Origin: Fischerella muscicola SAG 1427-1 = PCC 73103
GTDB lineage: Bacteria > Cyanobacteriota > Cyanobacteriia > Cyanobacteriales > Nostocaceae
Length of the DNA: 64,000 nt
Direction of reading: 5' to 3'
NCBI RefSeq assembly: GCF_000317245.1
Contig: NZ_AJLJ01000494.1
Span: 56,655 to 120,654, forward strand
Shown: in pieces, positions 8,928 to 17,987 of the stretch
Layout of the letters: every line of letters begins with the position of its first letter
Numbering within the stretch: position 1 is the first letter of the stretch
Made by a program: the position numbers and the translations under genes
The notes under the pieces: generated by a model
The model's input: the letters and a program-made list of their open reading frames with translations, nothing else
Databases searched by the model: none
What the model was told of the DNA's origin: nothing

Positions 8928-10613
8928 TTAATACATACGGTCATAGCGGTCAAGACGCATTAGCAGTCTAATTAGCAACCATAATACTGCGGTTGCGATC
9001 AAACCAATAAAAACAGCCTGCCAAAAATAATTATTTACAAACAGAATTGTTGCTGAAACTGTAAAAGCACTTATTATTAACGCATAGGCTATGCCAAGTT
9101 GAATATTGCTTTGCCGACGTAGTAGACGCTCTGTTTCTACAGACCGGACACGAAGACGTACATCTCCACGTTCTAGTTTTTCTAGTGTATCTTCTAGTCT
9201 ACGGGGAAGTCCAAGCGCTGTGCTACTAACTTGGGCAGCTTGTCGGCTTAATTCATTTAAAAAGCTATTGCCGTCAGAACCATTCATATTCGTCATAAGC
9301 TGCATTGCATATGGTTGGGCAACTTCCATAAAGTTAAATTCTGGGTCTAAACCTTTGCCTACGCCCTCTAAAGTTGAGAAGGCACGCATCACAAAAGTGA
9401 ATGTAGCAGGAAACCTAAAAGGCTGATCATAGGCTATCTCATACAAGTCGTCACTAATTGCTGCTACAGACTGATTTTCAAAGGGCTTGTCCATGAAATT
9501 GTCCAGCATATACTGGACAGAACGCCGTACAGGCCCCATATCTTCTACGGGTGCTAATGCGCCCAAATTGATCAAAGATTGGACAACGCGATCGCCATCT
9601 TTGGAAGCAATACCAAATAGTGTTTCCATCAGTCCTTCTCGCACGTTGGACTTGATGCGTCCCATCATACCGAAATCATAGAAAATTAAAGCACCATCAG
9701 GACTAACAGCAATATTGCCAGGGTGTGGATCAGCATGAAAGAAACCATTGTCGAGTAGCTGAAGTAGATAGGCTTGAGCGCCTTGACGAGCAATTTGCTT
9801 ACGATCTAAACCCGCAGCTTCTATAGCTTCGTATTGACTAATTTTTATACCAGGAGCGTACTCTAAAGTCAAAACTCGCGAGGAAGTATAACGCCAGTAA
9901 ACACGCGGTACTTTTACCCATTCGTAGGTGCGAAAATTGCGACGGAAAGTGTCAGCATTGCGTCCTTCGCTTAGATAATCTATCTCTTCCCAAAGAATGC
10001 GACAACACTCTTCATAAATTCCGAGCCAATCCCGCCCTCGTCCCCACTTTGGATGACTTTGAAAGTAACGAGCTATACCTTTGAGAATTCTTAAATCAAT
10101 TTCAAATAACTGTTTTAACCCTGGACGTTGCACTTTCACAACGACAGCTTCACTTGATCGCAAAACAGCTTTATGTACCTGTCCCAAGCTAGCCGCAGCT
10201 AGAGGAATTGGTTCAAAACTAGTAAATAGTTCGGGAATATTCTTACCCAACTCTTGTTCAATAATCGTCTCTACTTGTTGGTAGCTAAAAGCAGGTACTT
10301 TGTCTTGTAACTTTGACAATTCTTCTACATATTCACTTGGAAATATATCCGCACGCGTAGAAAAAAGTTGCCCAACCTTAATAAAGGTTGGCCCTAGATC
10401 CAGCAGAGTATTACGAATCCAGACTGCTAAAACTTTGCGTCTAGCAGCTTGCTTGGCTTCAGTGACTCCACCTGTATAACTCCAAGATTTGTTGTAAAGC
10501 CAAAGTCTAAACAATAAGGTCAAAACAAATGACCAAATGTCCACAAACCGCCGTCTACTCGAGTAGTTTTCGCGATTCCAACGGTATGCTTTATCTGTAT
10601 AACCCTTTTCCAT
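8928..10613 (-). CDS. ABC1/UbiB family atypical kinase
   Basis: ABC1 (AarF/UbiB/COQ8) kinases are ATP-binding membrane-associated proteins linked to quinone biosynthesis and to plastoquinone/tocopherol metabolism in plastids. The 561-residue product has the family-specific FIKVGQLFSTR (KxGQ), the alanine loop LAAASLGQVHKA, ATP lysine in VVVKVQRPG, catalytic FFHADPHPGNI and YDFGMMG. Two hydrophobic helices lie at the C-terminus (about residues 510-550), ending in a basic tail. All signature residues are present. It is the first gene of a two-gene unit with the pphA-like phosphatase. Which of the several cyanobacterial ABC1 paralogues this is cannot be told. Confidence 0.93.
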   Translation of the reverse strand: MEKGYTDKAYRWNRENYSSRRRFVDIWSFVLTLLFRLWLYNKSWSYTGGVTEAKQAARRKVLAVWIRNTLLDLGPTFIKVGQLFSTRADIFPSEYVEELSKLQDKVPAFSYQQVETIIEQELGKNIPELFTSFEPIPLAAASLGQVHKAVLRSSEAVVVKVQRPGLKQLFEIDLRILKGIARYFQSHPKWGRGRDWLGIYEECCRILWEEIDYLSEGRNADTFRRNFRTYEWVKVPRVYWRYTSSRVLTLEYAPGIKISQYEAIEAAGLDRKQIARQGAQAYLLQLLDNGFFHADPHPGNIAVSPDGALIFYDFGMMGRIKSNVREGLMETLFGIASKDGDRVVQSLINLGALAPVEDMGPVRRSVQYMLDNFMDKPFENQSVAAISDDLYEIAYDQPFRFPATFTFVMRAFSTLEGVGKGLDPEFNFMEVAQPYAMQLMTNMNGSDGNSFLNELSRQAAQVSSTALGLPRRLEDTLEKLERGDVRLRVRSVETERLLRRQSNIQLGIAYALIISAFTVSATILFVNNYFWQAVFIGLIATAVLWLLIRLLMRLDRYDRMY

Positions 10614-10784
10614 ATGCTTTGCTTACCGCTGGTTTTGAACTAAGTCAAACAATTTTGGATTTTAGATTTTAGATTGTGGATTAGTTTACGGATAAATCCG
10701 CTTTTTTGTACCTACCATCAGAGAAGTTTTGGTCACTAGTTGATTTTTCTAAACAAAATACTAATAACCACTAACCACTAACCA

Positions 10785-11114
10785 CTAACTACTTCTGCTA
10801 CTGCGATAACGTTGTAACTCTGTTCGCAAAAAGGCAATTTCTGCCCGCAGTTCATCTATCATGGCTTGTAAATCAACGGAATTAGTACCTGTATTACTAA
10901 ATCCTGTGCTGCTTTCACCTGTACCAGCAGCATCTGCTGCTCGATTGGCTCGCTCTATCACTTCGTCTGTAAACTGACGCAAATTTTCTCTCAGTTCTGC
11001 ATCTAATTTGCCTACTTCGCTCAAAGCATCAGTGAAAGCGTTTTCCAGCCGTTCTGTCATGACTTCAGCGACTGCTCTACCGACAAAAAAAGCTTGTACA
11101 AGGGGGTTGCTCAT
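10785..11114 (-). CDS. Small conserved coiled-coil protein (DUF6825-like)
   Basis: 109-residue protein without membrane segment or signal peptide. The first 65 residues are predicted amphipathic helix (VGRAVAEVMTERLENAF..., then ELRENLRQFTDEVIERA), a Gly/Ser/Thr linker follows, and the end is a short coiled coil (LQAMIDELRAEIAFLRTEL) with a basic Ser/Arg tail. It resembles a family conserved in cyanobacteria and plastids with no established function; the family name is from memory and moderately certain. It reads in the same direction as the ABC1 gene, about 170 bases upstream of it. Confidence 0.7.
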   Translation of the reverse strand: MSNPLVQAFFVGRAVAEVMTERLENAFTDALSEVGKLDAELRENLRQFTDEVIERANRAADAAGTGESSTGFSNTGTNSVDLQAMIDELRAEIAFLRTELQRYRSSRSS

Positions 11115-11464
11115 AAATTTTTGTTACGTTCGTCCGCACAAAAATTATAACTTGCCCGCTTGCTTTACTGCTTCTACTTCAGGAGTCATCATTTGTCTTT
11201 TGTCCTACTCTCCCTTGAAGCCGCTAAAGCGTCTACGTCATTGGTAAGGAACTTCAATGACCTTTACTTTTCGTAAATTGTTCTTTGTGTATTTTCGCCC
11301 ACTTACTTACCAAGCGCCAATTAAAGAACAAATTTTGGGAGATTTTTACTTAAACAACTTTAATGTTGTTAAAGTAATGTATATTAAAACTAAACAAAAA
11401 TTAAGCAAAATTTTGTCTTGCTAAATTTCTTTATTTTTTTATTAACAAACGCTGACACAGTTCT
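11115..11464. other. Divergent intergenic region before the LysR gene
   Basis: 350 bases between divergent genes. It includes a copy of the dispersed motif gaagccgct...gcgtctacg at 11216-11238 and, close to the LysR start, overlapping CmpR-like boxes annotated separately. The last 60 bases are very AT-rich and lack a Shine-Dalgarno sequence. Confidence 0.5.
11350..11372 (+). promoter_or_regulatory. Overlapping TTA-N7/8-TAA boxes (possible CmpR-type operator)
   Basis: TTA-N8-TAA at 11350-11363 overlaps TTA-N7-TAA at 11360-11372, about 95 bases before the LysR gene. TTA-N7/8-TAA is the motif reported for CmpR binding in cyanobacteria, and LysR regulators often control themselves. The region is AT-rich, so one match could be chance; two overlapping ones within a dyad (aacaac...gttgtt) are more suggestive. 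Confidence 0.45.
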
Positions 11465-12451
11465 ATGAAAAGTTCTCTGGCAGAAATTAGACAAAAGGAT
11501 AGTCTCTCAAAATCGATTACTCTCGATCAGTTGCAGGTATTTGAAGCAGCCGCAAGACACTGTAGTTTTACTCGTGCTGCTGAAGAGTTGTTTGTTACTC
11601 AACCGACAGTCTCAATGCAGGTTAAGCATCTTGCACAGGCTATTGGTATGCCTTTATTTGAACAAGTGGGTAAGCGTGTTTACTTGACACAAGCAGGTCA
11701 AGAAGTTTTGCAGACTTGCCGAGAAATATTGCAGTGTCTGGATCGCCTAGAGACAACTATTTTTGACTTGAAGGGGATGAAACAGGGACGACTGCGATTA
11801 GCGGCGGTGACTACTACTAAATATTTTCTTCCCAAGCTACTCAAGCCTTTTTGTCAACTCTACCCCGGTGTGAAATTCTCGTTAGAATTTACCAACCATG
11901 ATGCACTATTGGCACGAATGCATGAAAACCTTGATGACTTGTATATCATGAGTTGTCCACCAAATAGAGAAGATATAGAGGTACAACCATTTTTAGCTAA
12001 TCCGCTTGTAGCTATCGCTTCTGCAAATCATCCTTTTGCCAAGGAACGCAATTTATCCCTGAGAGCTTTTGCTAAGGAACCCTTAATCATGCGGGAAGAA
12101 GGTTCAGGAACCCGCAAAATAGTAGAACAGTTTTTTAAACAGCATGATATCGACTTGCAAATTAACATTGAACTGGGCAGTAATGAAGCAATCCAGCAAG
12201 CTGTAATTGATGGATTGGGAGTTTCAATCATCTCCATGCACACTCTTAATTGTTCAGAAGCCAGAAACCTGCTAGCAATATTAAATATTGAAACTTTCCC
12301 AATTCATCGTCAATGGCATGTAATTTTTCCTAAGAAAAAGCAGCTACCCATAACTGCTAGCACTTTTTTGGAGTATTTGCTCAAAGAAAGTCAAAATCTG
12401 TCTGCAAATAAAGAAAATCCTACGCAGGTAGTTGAAGCTTTGTGGTTTTAG
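11465..12451 (+). CDS. LysR-family regulator, CmpR-like
   Basis: 328-residue transcription factor. Residues about 19-80 are the winged helix-turn-helix (LDQLQVFEAAARHCSFTRAAEEL...TQPTVSMQVKHL), and about 105-305 the periplasmic-binding-protein-like effector domain. The whole sequence follows the CmpR branch, with segments such as TTTKYFLPKLL, NLDDLYIMS and IMREEGSGTRK that are shared with CmpR, the activator of high-affinity bicarbonate transport under low CO2 or high light. No carbon-uptake gene is next to it, so the regulon here is unknown. NdhR/RbcR paralogues differ in these segments. It is probably autoregulated through the boxes upstream. Confidence 0.88.
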   Translation: MKSSLAEIRQKDSLSKSITLDQLQVFEAAARHCSFTRAAEELFVTQPTVSMQVKHLAQAIGMPLFEQVGKRVYLTQAGQEVLQTCREILQCLDRLETTIFDLKGMKQGRLRLAAVTTTKYFLPKLLKPFCQLYPGVKFSLEFTNHDALLARMHENLDDLYIMSCPPNREDIEVQPFLANPLVAIASANHPFAKERNLSLRAFAKEPLIMREEGSGTRKIVEQFFKQHDIDLQINIELGSNEAIQQAVIDGLGVSIISMHTLNCSEARNLLAILNIETFPIHRQWHVIFPKKKQLPITASTFLEYLLKESQNLSANKENPTQVVEALWF

Positions 12452-12531
12452 TTTTGAGGACAATTCCGAATTTTGAATCGGATTGGGAGTAGTAATGTCA
12501 AAAGTCACAATATACAGACAATTGGGATAAC

Positions 12532-12669
12532 TTAGGTTTCAATATCTAGGTTATTTGTTGGCTCATCATCAAGAAGTAGTAGATCGATTTTTGAAATCCA
12601 GATAATGGCGATCGCTAACCTTGCTGACTCTCCCCCACTCAGTAGCGACGTTGATCTACTCACCTCATC
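12532..12669 (-). pseudogene. Relic of an ABC-F type ATPase
   Basis: On the minus strand, between an in-frame TGA and TAA, 45 codons read ...LLSGGESARLAIA...DLLLLDDEPTNNLDIET. This is the ABC signature LSGGE followed at the correct distance by a Walker B/D-loop (LLLDEPTNNLD) as in ABC-F proteins, ending with a stop. Walker A and the rest of the gene are absent, and one Asp codon (gat) is duplicated inside the Walker B. It is a decayed fragment, not a working gene. Confidence 0.75.
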
Positions 12670-12721
12670 TCAAAAAATAAAATATTAAGATAGAAAGTAT
12701 TTACTCATTGACACTCAGTCT

Positions 12722-13099
12722 GTGGACATTACTAAAACTACCTGTCCTCGTTGTCATCAACCTATAGACAAACAAGCTATTACTTGTCCCTATTGTCACG
12801 TTCAACTGAAAGCTTACGGTCATCCTGGTATTACTTTACACAGAGCATCTGGAGACCAATATCTCTGTGATAGTTGTATCTACCATGCCGATGATAGCTG
12901 TAATTTTCCCCAGCGTCCTTATGCCAAAGAATGTACGCTGTACCAAAATATTGAAGAAAGGGAATTGGAGTTACAGCAATTACGGGAAGCAAACAGCTTT
13001 CTCAATACCGTCAAAAATTGGATTAGACGCAATCAGCCTTTACTGTTGATGTTAACTTTATTACTAGTATGTCTAATCATTGCAATGTTGCAATTGTAA
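12722..13099 (+). CDS. Zinc-ribbon protein with C-terminal membrane anchor
   Basis: 125 residues from a GTG start; no ATG or Shine-Dalgarno sequence offers a better start. The N-terminus has a zinc ribbon (CPRCHQPIDKQAITCPYC), followed by a second Cys/His-rich stretch (CDSCIYHADDSCNFP and a later KEC) that could bind another metal. A short charged coiled region leads to a single C-terminal hydrophobic helix (PLLLMLTLLLVCLIIAML), so it is a tail-anchored membrane protein with the zinc domain in the cytoplasm. Similar proteins are widespread in cyanobacteria, with no known role. It lies between the ABC-F relic and nblS. Confidence 0.75.
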   Translation: MDITKTTCPRCHQPIDKQAITCPYCHVQLKAYGHPGITLHRASGDQYLCDSCIYHADDSCNFPQRPYAKECTLYQNIEERELELQQLREANSFLNTVKNWIRRNQPLLLMLTLLLVCLIIAMLQL

Positions 13100-13191
13100 A
13101 CCAGAAAATGGATGTGGGGGTATAAGGGTGTAGGGGTGTAGGATGAGTCATTTTTTATTCACGAGTTCCCTTTTAACCTCTTGTACACACC

Positions 13192-15129
13192 TCAGTCAGC
13201 ACTACTGAAATTAACTTCAACAGAAGGTAATACAGGTTCTTCAAATACTCCTAAATCAAACCAAAAGGTTGTACCTACACCGACTTCACTAACCAAATGA
13301 ACTTTACTATGATGCTTTTCTTCGATAATATTTCTGACAATTGATAATCCTAAACCTGTACCTTCTAAAGTGTGGACACGATTTTCTACTCTAAAGAAGC
13401 GATCAAAAATTGCCTGTTGGTCTTCTGCACCAATTCCAATACCAGTATCAGCAATTTCTACTCGTACTTGAGGAGGGCGATCGCTCTCATGAGAGTATGA
13501 TTCTAGTTGATAGGCACGAATCATCACTTTACCACCAGCTTTGGTAAATTTCAGTGCATTACCTAGTAAATTCGCCAGCACTTGCAGCAACAAATCATAA
13601 TGACCTACTACTAAAGGTAAGTTAGGTTCAACTTCCTGATGTAGCTCAATACCTTTATCTTTGGCATTTAGTTGGTATGTACGCATTGTCTGTTCTATAG
13701 CTTGCGCCAGATCCACCCCGTCTAGGTTGTAACTCCGACCAGATTCTAGCCTGGATAAATCCAAAACATCATTTACCAAACGTGTCAAGCGATCAGTTTC
13801 ATGATTGACAGTTAACAAAAAATCCTGTCGTTGTTCCGAACTTAGTTCTTCGCCGTATTCGTGCAAAGTTTCAATAAAAGATTTGATGTTAAATAAAGGA
13901 GTTCGTAATTCGTGAGAAACATTACTGATAAATTGACTTTTGGCTTCGTTTAGTTCTACTTCTCTGGTAATATCTTGCACAGTGATAGCAATTCCTTTAA
14001 CACTTTCTCTTTGTTGGTCAACTACAGTAGCTAAAAGAATGCGGATAGTGCGTTTACTTGGTTGAGTAAAAGGAATACGGAATTCGGCGCTTTCACATTC
14101 CCCAGCTGCCATTTCATACAAACTACGAGTAATTTCTACTTGTACTGCTGATGGCAAGTAATTTAAAACACTTTCACCCACAACATTAACTCCTTCCCAA
14201 CCAAAAATTCGTCGCGCTGTAGGGTTGACTAAAATTACCTGCATATGGTCGTCTATCAAAACCGCACCATCAGCAATGGTGGAAACTAAAGTTTCTAACT
14301 TAGCTTTTTCAGCAGTTAGTTCCTCAATATTCTGTTCTTCATAGCGTTCTAGACGCTCTGCCATTTCATTAAAGCTGAAAATTAGCTCTTTGAGTTCACC
14401 TCCAAATGGCAAATCAATACGCTGCTTAAAATTTCCCGCAGCTATTTGCTTGACTCCCAGTAATAGCTCTTTAATTGGTTTGGTGATGGTCAAAGCATTA
14501 ATTACTCCTCCCAAAATCACCATTACCCAAATGGAAATAAATACAGCAATGGTGACATCGCGAGTGAAGTTTGTAGAAATGACTGCATTCGGATTGGGGT
14601 TGATGCCGATCGCTAAAACACCCAAATATTTATTTTCCACCGTCAGAGGTACAAATACATCTGTGACGACACCATCTGGGGACATATGTTGTCGTACCAT
14701 TGGTTTTTCCGCATCAGCAGCATAATCCTCTGGTAGTTGGATGCGTCGTTCAATCGTCAACGAGGTTTCAACTTCCGGTTCCCAAAAGGGAATACCAAAA
14801 TAAATTTTGCCCGTCTCATCAGCGTAAAGCATGTAACGCACACTGGAAGTACTGCTGTAGAAGCGCTGAGAAAACTGTGCTACCTCAGTCAGATTTTGAT
14901 CAGCAATTAAGGGAGTAACGTTAGCAGCAAGCAGTAGTCCTAAATCACGACCAAAACGAGTGTCATTCAAACGGGCGTCCTGCTGAATGGTATTGATCGC
15001 CCAAAAGGTCAGACCACTCATCACCAAAGAAACCACCAAAGTTACAGCAGCCAGAAGTTTGGTCTGGAGAGTAAACTCTGACCACCAATTCGCGATCGCT
15101 TCTCGAATATTTTTTAAAAGAGCCAGCAT
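13192..15129 (-). CDS. nblS: Sensor histidine kinase NblS (Hik33/DspA)
   Basis: Essential cyanobacterial sensor kinase that governs responses to high light, cold and nutrient stress, including nblA and hli genes, usually through RpaB. From the ATG at 15129 the product has 645 residues: TM1 about 25-46, an extracytoplasmic loop, TM2 about 193-215, HAMP 216-268, PAS 278-388, HisKA with His about 406 in SNVSHELRTPLFNIK, and HATPase ending GTGLGLSIVRNI. The run HELRTPLFNIKSFIETLHEYG is characteristic of NblS. The frame extends 22 codons further to a TTG, but the ATG places TM1 as in homologues. It lies beside purD, a neighbourhood seen in other cyanobacteria. Confidence 0.93.
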   Translation of the reverse strand: MLALLKNIREAIANWWSEFTLQTKLLAAVTLVVSLVMSGLTFWAINTIQQDARLNDTRFGRDLGLLLAANVTPLIADQNLTEVAQFSQRFYSSTSSVRYMLYADETGKIYFGIPFWEPEVETSLTIERRIQLPEDYAADAEKPMVRQHMSPDGVVTDVFVPLTVENKYLGVLAIGINPNPNAVISTNFTRDVTIAVFISIWVMVILGGVINALTITKPIKELLLGVKQIAAGNFKQRIDLPFGGELKELIFSFNEMAERLERYEEQNIEELTAEKAKLETLVSTIADGAVLIDDHMQVILVNPTARRIFGWEGVNVVGESVLNYLPSAVQVEITRSLYEMAAGECESAEFRIPFTQPSKRTIRILLATVVDQQRESVKGIAITVQDITREVELNEAKSQFISNVSHELRTPLFNIKSFIETLHEYGEELSSEQRQDFLLTVNHETDRLTRLVNDVLDLSRLESGRSYNLDGVDLAQAIEQTMRTYQLNAKDKGIELHQEVEPNLPLVVGHYDLLLQVLANLLGNALKFTKAGGKVMIRAYQLESYSHESDRPPQVRVEIADTGIGIGAEDQQAIFDRFFRVENRVHTLEGTGLGLSIVRNIIEEKHHSKVHLVSEVGVGTTFWFDLGVFEEPVLPSVEVNFSSAD

Positions 15130-15311
15130 CTTAAAATAAAAATTTGTTATGTCTGTGGTTATTGTTATGACGTCGTTTGTTGCTTGAAGCAGCAACTATC
15201 GACTATCGTACAAGCCTATGTCGCACCTGTCTGGTATCAGCTAGCTTTTGGACGATAGCGAGAAAAGAACCTTGCGCCTCTACTAAACAACAATTAACAA
15301 CTGTATGGGTG

Positions 15312-15367
15312 AAGCATTTGGTGAGTGCTTTTTTAACAAAGCCAATAAATAAATCACCCAAATGCTT
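15312..15367. repeat. Inverted repeat between nblS and purD
   Basis: aagcatttggtga (15312-15324) is complementary to tcacccaaatgctt (15354-15367) except for one bulged C. The loop holds a run of six T. It lies between purD and nblS and could stop purD transcription or be a dispersed repeat. Confidence 0.55.
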
Positions 15368-15397
15368 TGTTTGCCCCTACTAACCACTTGCGAGTTT

Positions 15398-16687
15398 CTA
15401 ACTCCTAGTCTCTAACCCCTTTAGTCTATGACCAATATCTCGCCGATAATACATTCCTTCAAAGTTAATACATCTGATACCAGCATAAGCCTGTGCTAGT
15501 GCTTGCTCAAAATTTTCTCCTACACCAGTAACATTTAATACTCGACCTCCATCTGTCAGCAATTGTTGATCCTGTAATTTAGTACCAGCATGAAATACAA
15601 TTGCTCCTTGTGCTTCTGCTTCGGCAATTGAGGTGATCGCTTTACCTTTTTCATAAGTTCCAGGATAACCACCAGCAGCAGCTACAACTGTGGCAGCTAC
15701 ACCTTGTTTCCAAGCAATTGGTGGCATTTGTGCCAAGCGCTGTTCAATGCAGGCAAGCATTAATTCTTCTAGAGGTGTTTCTAAAAGCGGCAGAATCACT
15801 TGTGTTTCTGGATCACCGAAGCGACAATTAAATTCTAAAACCTTAAAATTGCCATCAGGAGTAATCATCAATCCAGCGTAGAGTACACCTCGATAGTCAA
15901 TGTTTTTGGCTCTAAAAGCTGCGATCGCTTTTTCTAATACTTCTGTTTGAACTCGTGCCATTAATTCTGGTGTTGCAATGGGCGCTGGGGCGTAAGCTCC
16001 CATACCACCTGTATTTTCTCCTGTATCACCTTCACCAATACGTTTATGATCTTGAGCTGGCAATAATGGCCGAATTGTCAAGCCATCTGTTAAAGCTAAA
16101 ACCGAAACTTCCTGACCAGTTAAACATTCTTCAATCACGACAAATTTTCCAGCACTGCCAAACTGTCCCTGGAAAATAGCCTCGATCGCTGCGATCGCTT
16201 GATCAAGTGTTTGAGCAACTGTCACACCTTTTCCTGCTGCCAAGCCATCAGCTTTCACAACAATAGGTGCGCCATGATCTTTCACATAAGATTTAGCGGC
16301 AGCAGCTTGCGTAAATACCGCACTATGAGCAGTTGGAATTCCTACTTCCTGCATTAAGGCTTTTGCCCAAGCTTTACTTGCTTCTATTTGCGCTCCGGCT
16401 CTGGTTGGACCAAAAACCCTCAAGCCTTGAGAGTCAAGATAATCTGAGATACCCATAGCTAAAGGCACTTCTGGCCCAACTACAACCAGAGAAATTCCCT
16501 CTTTTTGGGCAAACTGACTGATACCCTCAAAGTCATCTATTGGTAAAGGCAAGTTTCGACACCGTGACATACTAGCTGTACCACCATTTCCTGGCACGCA
16601 TACAACTTGCTCAACTTGCTTTGATTGCAACAGTTTCCAAGCGAGAGCGTGTTCGCGCCCTCCATTACCTACAACTAAAACTTTCAC
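15398..16687 (-). CDS. purD: Phosphoribosylamine--glycine ligase
   Basis: Joins glycine to 5-phosphoribosylamine with ATP, the second step of purine synthesis. ATP-grasp enzyme: the N-terminal domain begins VKVLVVGNGGREHALAW, ATP-grasp lysine/glycine segments IVVKADGLAAGKGV and the metal-binding YAGLMITPDG...EFNCRFGDPETQ follow. I place the start at GTG 16687, giving 429 residues, the normal size. An AGAGGA lies just before it and the family begins MKVLVVG. The frame is open 13 codons further to a TTG at 16726, which has no ribosome site. The gene lies upstream of nblS on the same strand, with a 270-base gap holding a hairpin. Confidence 0.95.
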   Translation of the reverse strand: MKVLVVGNGGREHALAWKLLQSKQVEQVVCVPGNGGTASMSRCRNLPLPIDDFEGISQFAQKEGISLVVVGPEVPLAMGISDYLDSQGLRVFGPTRAGAQIEASKAWAKALMQEVGIPTAHSAVFTQAAAAKSYVKDHGAPIVVKADGLAAGKGVTVAQTLDQAIAAIEAIFQGQFGSAGKFVVIEECLTGQEVSVLALTDGLTIRPLLPAQDHKRIGEGDTGENTGGMGAYAPAPIATPELMARVQTEVLEKAIAAFRAKNIDYRGVLYAGLMITPDGNFKVLEFNCRFGDPETQVILPLLETPLEELMLACIEQRLAQMPPIAWKQGVAATVVAAAGGYPGTYEKGKAITSIAEAEAQGAIVFHAGTKLQDQQLLTDGGRVLNVTGVGENFEQALAQAYAGIRCINFEGMYYRRDIGHRLKGLETRS

Positions 16688-17021
16688 TGATTTCCTCTTG
16701 CGTCCCTTGCAAGCGAGAATGCTCAATGCCTACTCGCCGTTTAATTTTTTCACCAATTCTAGTATTTATGCAAGTCAATAAATAGGGGTATGGAGGTATG
16801 GGGCTTAAGGGTGTAAGGGAGTTAGATAAATTTAAATTGGTATATTTAATTCAATTTTCATGTTAAATCCTGAGTTTTTAACAATAACTAAATACTATTT
16901 TCCGTAAAAATAACTAAAAGCATCAGACTTTTAAAAATACTAAGAAAGTAATGGCAGTTACTAGCTTCTAAGATTAACCTGTGAATATCGATTTGTAAAA
17001 ATATCCACATAACAAAACACT
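16688..17021. other. Divergent spacer between purD and the epimerase gene
   Basis: About 330 bases. It includes a G-rich tract (aggggtatggaggtatggggcttaaggg) near 16785-16815 and otherwise AT-rich sequence that must hold the two divergent promoters. No specific sites were recognised. Confidence 0.4.
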
Positions 17022-17987
17022 ATGGCTAAGAGTATAGTTACCGGATCTGCTGGTTTTATTGGCTCTCATCTTGTAGATGCATTGTTGAAACAGGGAGAAG
17101 AAGTCATTGGTATAGATGAATTCAATGATTATTACGACCCTGGCATCAAACGTCAGAACATTGCACATTTACAAAAAAATCCGGCGTTCACATTAATAGA
17201 GGGAAATATTCAGATTTTAGACTGGCACACACTTCTAAAAGATGTCGATGTCATCTACCATCAAGCAGCACAAGCAGGGGTGAGAGCTAGTTGGGGTAAG
17301 GGTTTTCGTGCTTATACCGAACGCAATATTAATAGTACTCAAGTTTTGTTGGAAGCAGCAAAAGATACTCCTTCTCTTAAAAGGTTGGTATTTGCCTCTA
17401 CTTCCAGTGTGTATGGTGATGCTGAAACTCTACCTACCCATGAAGAAATTTGTCCCAAGCCTGTTTCACCTTACGGAATTACTAAGCTAGCAGCCGAGCG
17501 TTTATGTGGACTTTATCACAAAAACTTTGGTGTACCATTTGTATCTTTGCGCTATTTTACTGTGTATGGACCAAGGCAACGTCCTGATATGGCATTTCAT
17601 AAGTTTTTTAAAGCAGTTTTAACAGATGAAGCTATTCCGATTTATGGTGATGGACAGCAAACTCGAGACTTTACCTTTGTCAGTGATGCTGTTGCGGCTA
17701 ATTTAGTCGCCGCTACCGTACCAGAAGCTGTAGGGGAAATATTTAACATTGGCGGTGGTAGTAGAGTCGTTTTAGCAGAAGTGTTGAAGACAATGGAAGA
17801 AATAGTTGAGCATCCCATCAAAAAGAACTATATAGAAAGAGCTATGGGAGATGCTCGTCACACCGCAGCAGATGTATCAAAAGCACGAAGTATTTTAGAA
17901 TATCAGCCACAAGTTGCCCTATATGAAGGTTTAAGCCAAGAATGGCAGTGGATACAATCATTTTATTTACATTGTGTTGAAAATTAG
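17022..17987 (+). CDS. NAD-dependent sugar-nucleotide epimerase/dehydratase
   Basis: Extended short-chain dehydrogenase of 321 residues, probably an epimerase acting on UDP- or GDP-sugars for envelope polysaccharides. Features: NAD-binding VTGSAGFIGSH at residues 6-16, the acidic IGIDEFNDYYD, a catalytic Ser/Thr region ASTSSVYGD, and the catalytic Tyr-Lys pair in SPYGITKLAAE (about 151-155). LRYFTVYGPRQRPDMA and DFTFVSDAVAAN are typical of the UDP-glucuronate 4-epimerase/UDP-glucose 4-epimerase group. Its exact substrate cannot be inferred: no glycosyltransferase genes are adjacent. Confidence 0.88.
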   Translation: MAKSIVTGSAGFIGSHLVDALLKQGEEVIGIDEFNDYYDPGIKRQNIAHLQKNPAFTLIEGNIQILDWHTLLKDVDVIYHQAAQAGVRASWGKGFRAYTERNINSTQVLLEAAKDTPSLKRLVFASTSSVYGDAETLPTHEEICPKPVSPYGITKLAAERLCGLYHKNFGVPFVSLRYFTVYGPRQRPDMAFHKFFKAVLTDEAIPIYGDGQQTRDFTFVSDAVAANLVAATVPEAVGEIFNIGGGSRVVLAEVLKTMEEIVEHPIKKNYIERAMGDARHTAADVSKARSILEYQPQVALYEGLSQEWQWIQSFYLHCVEN

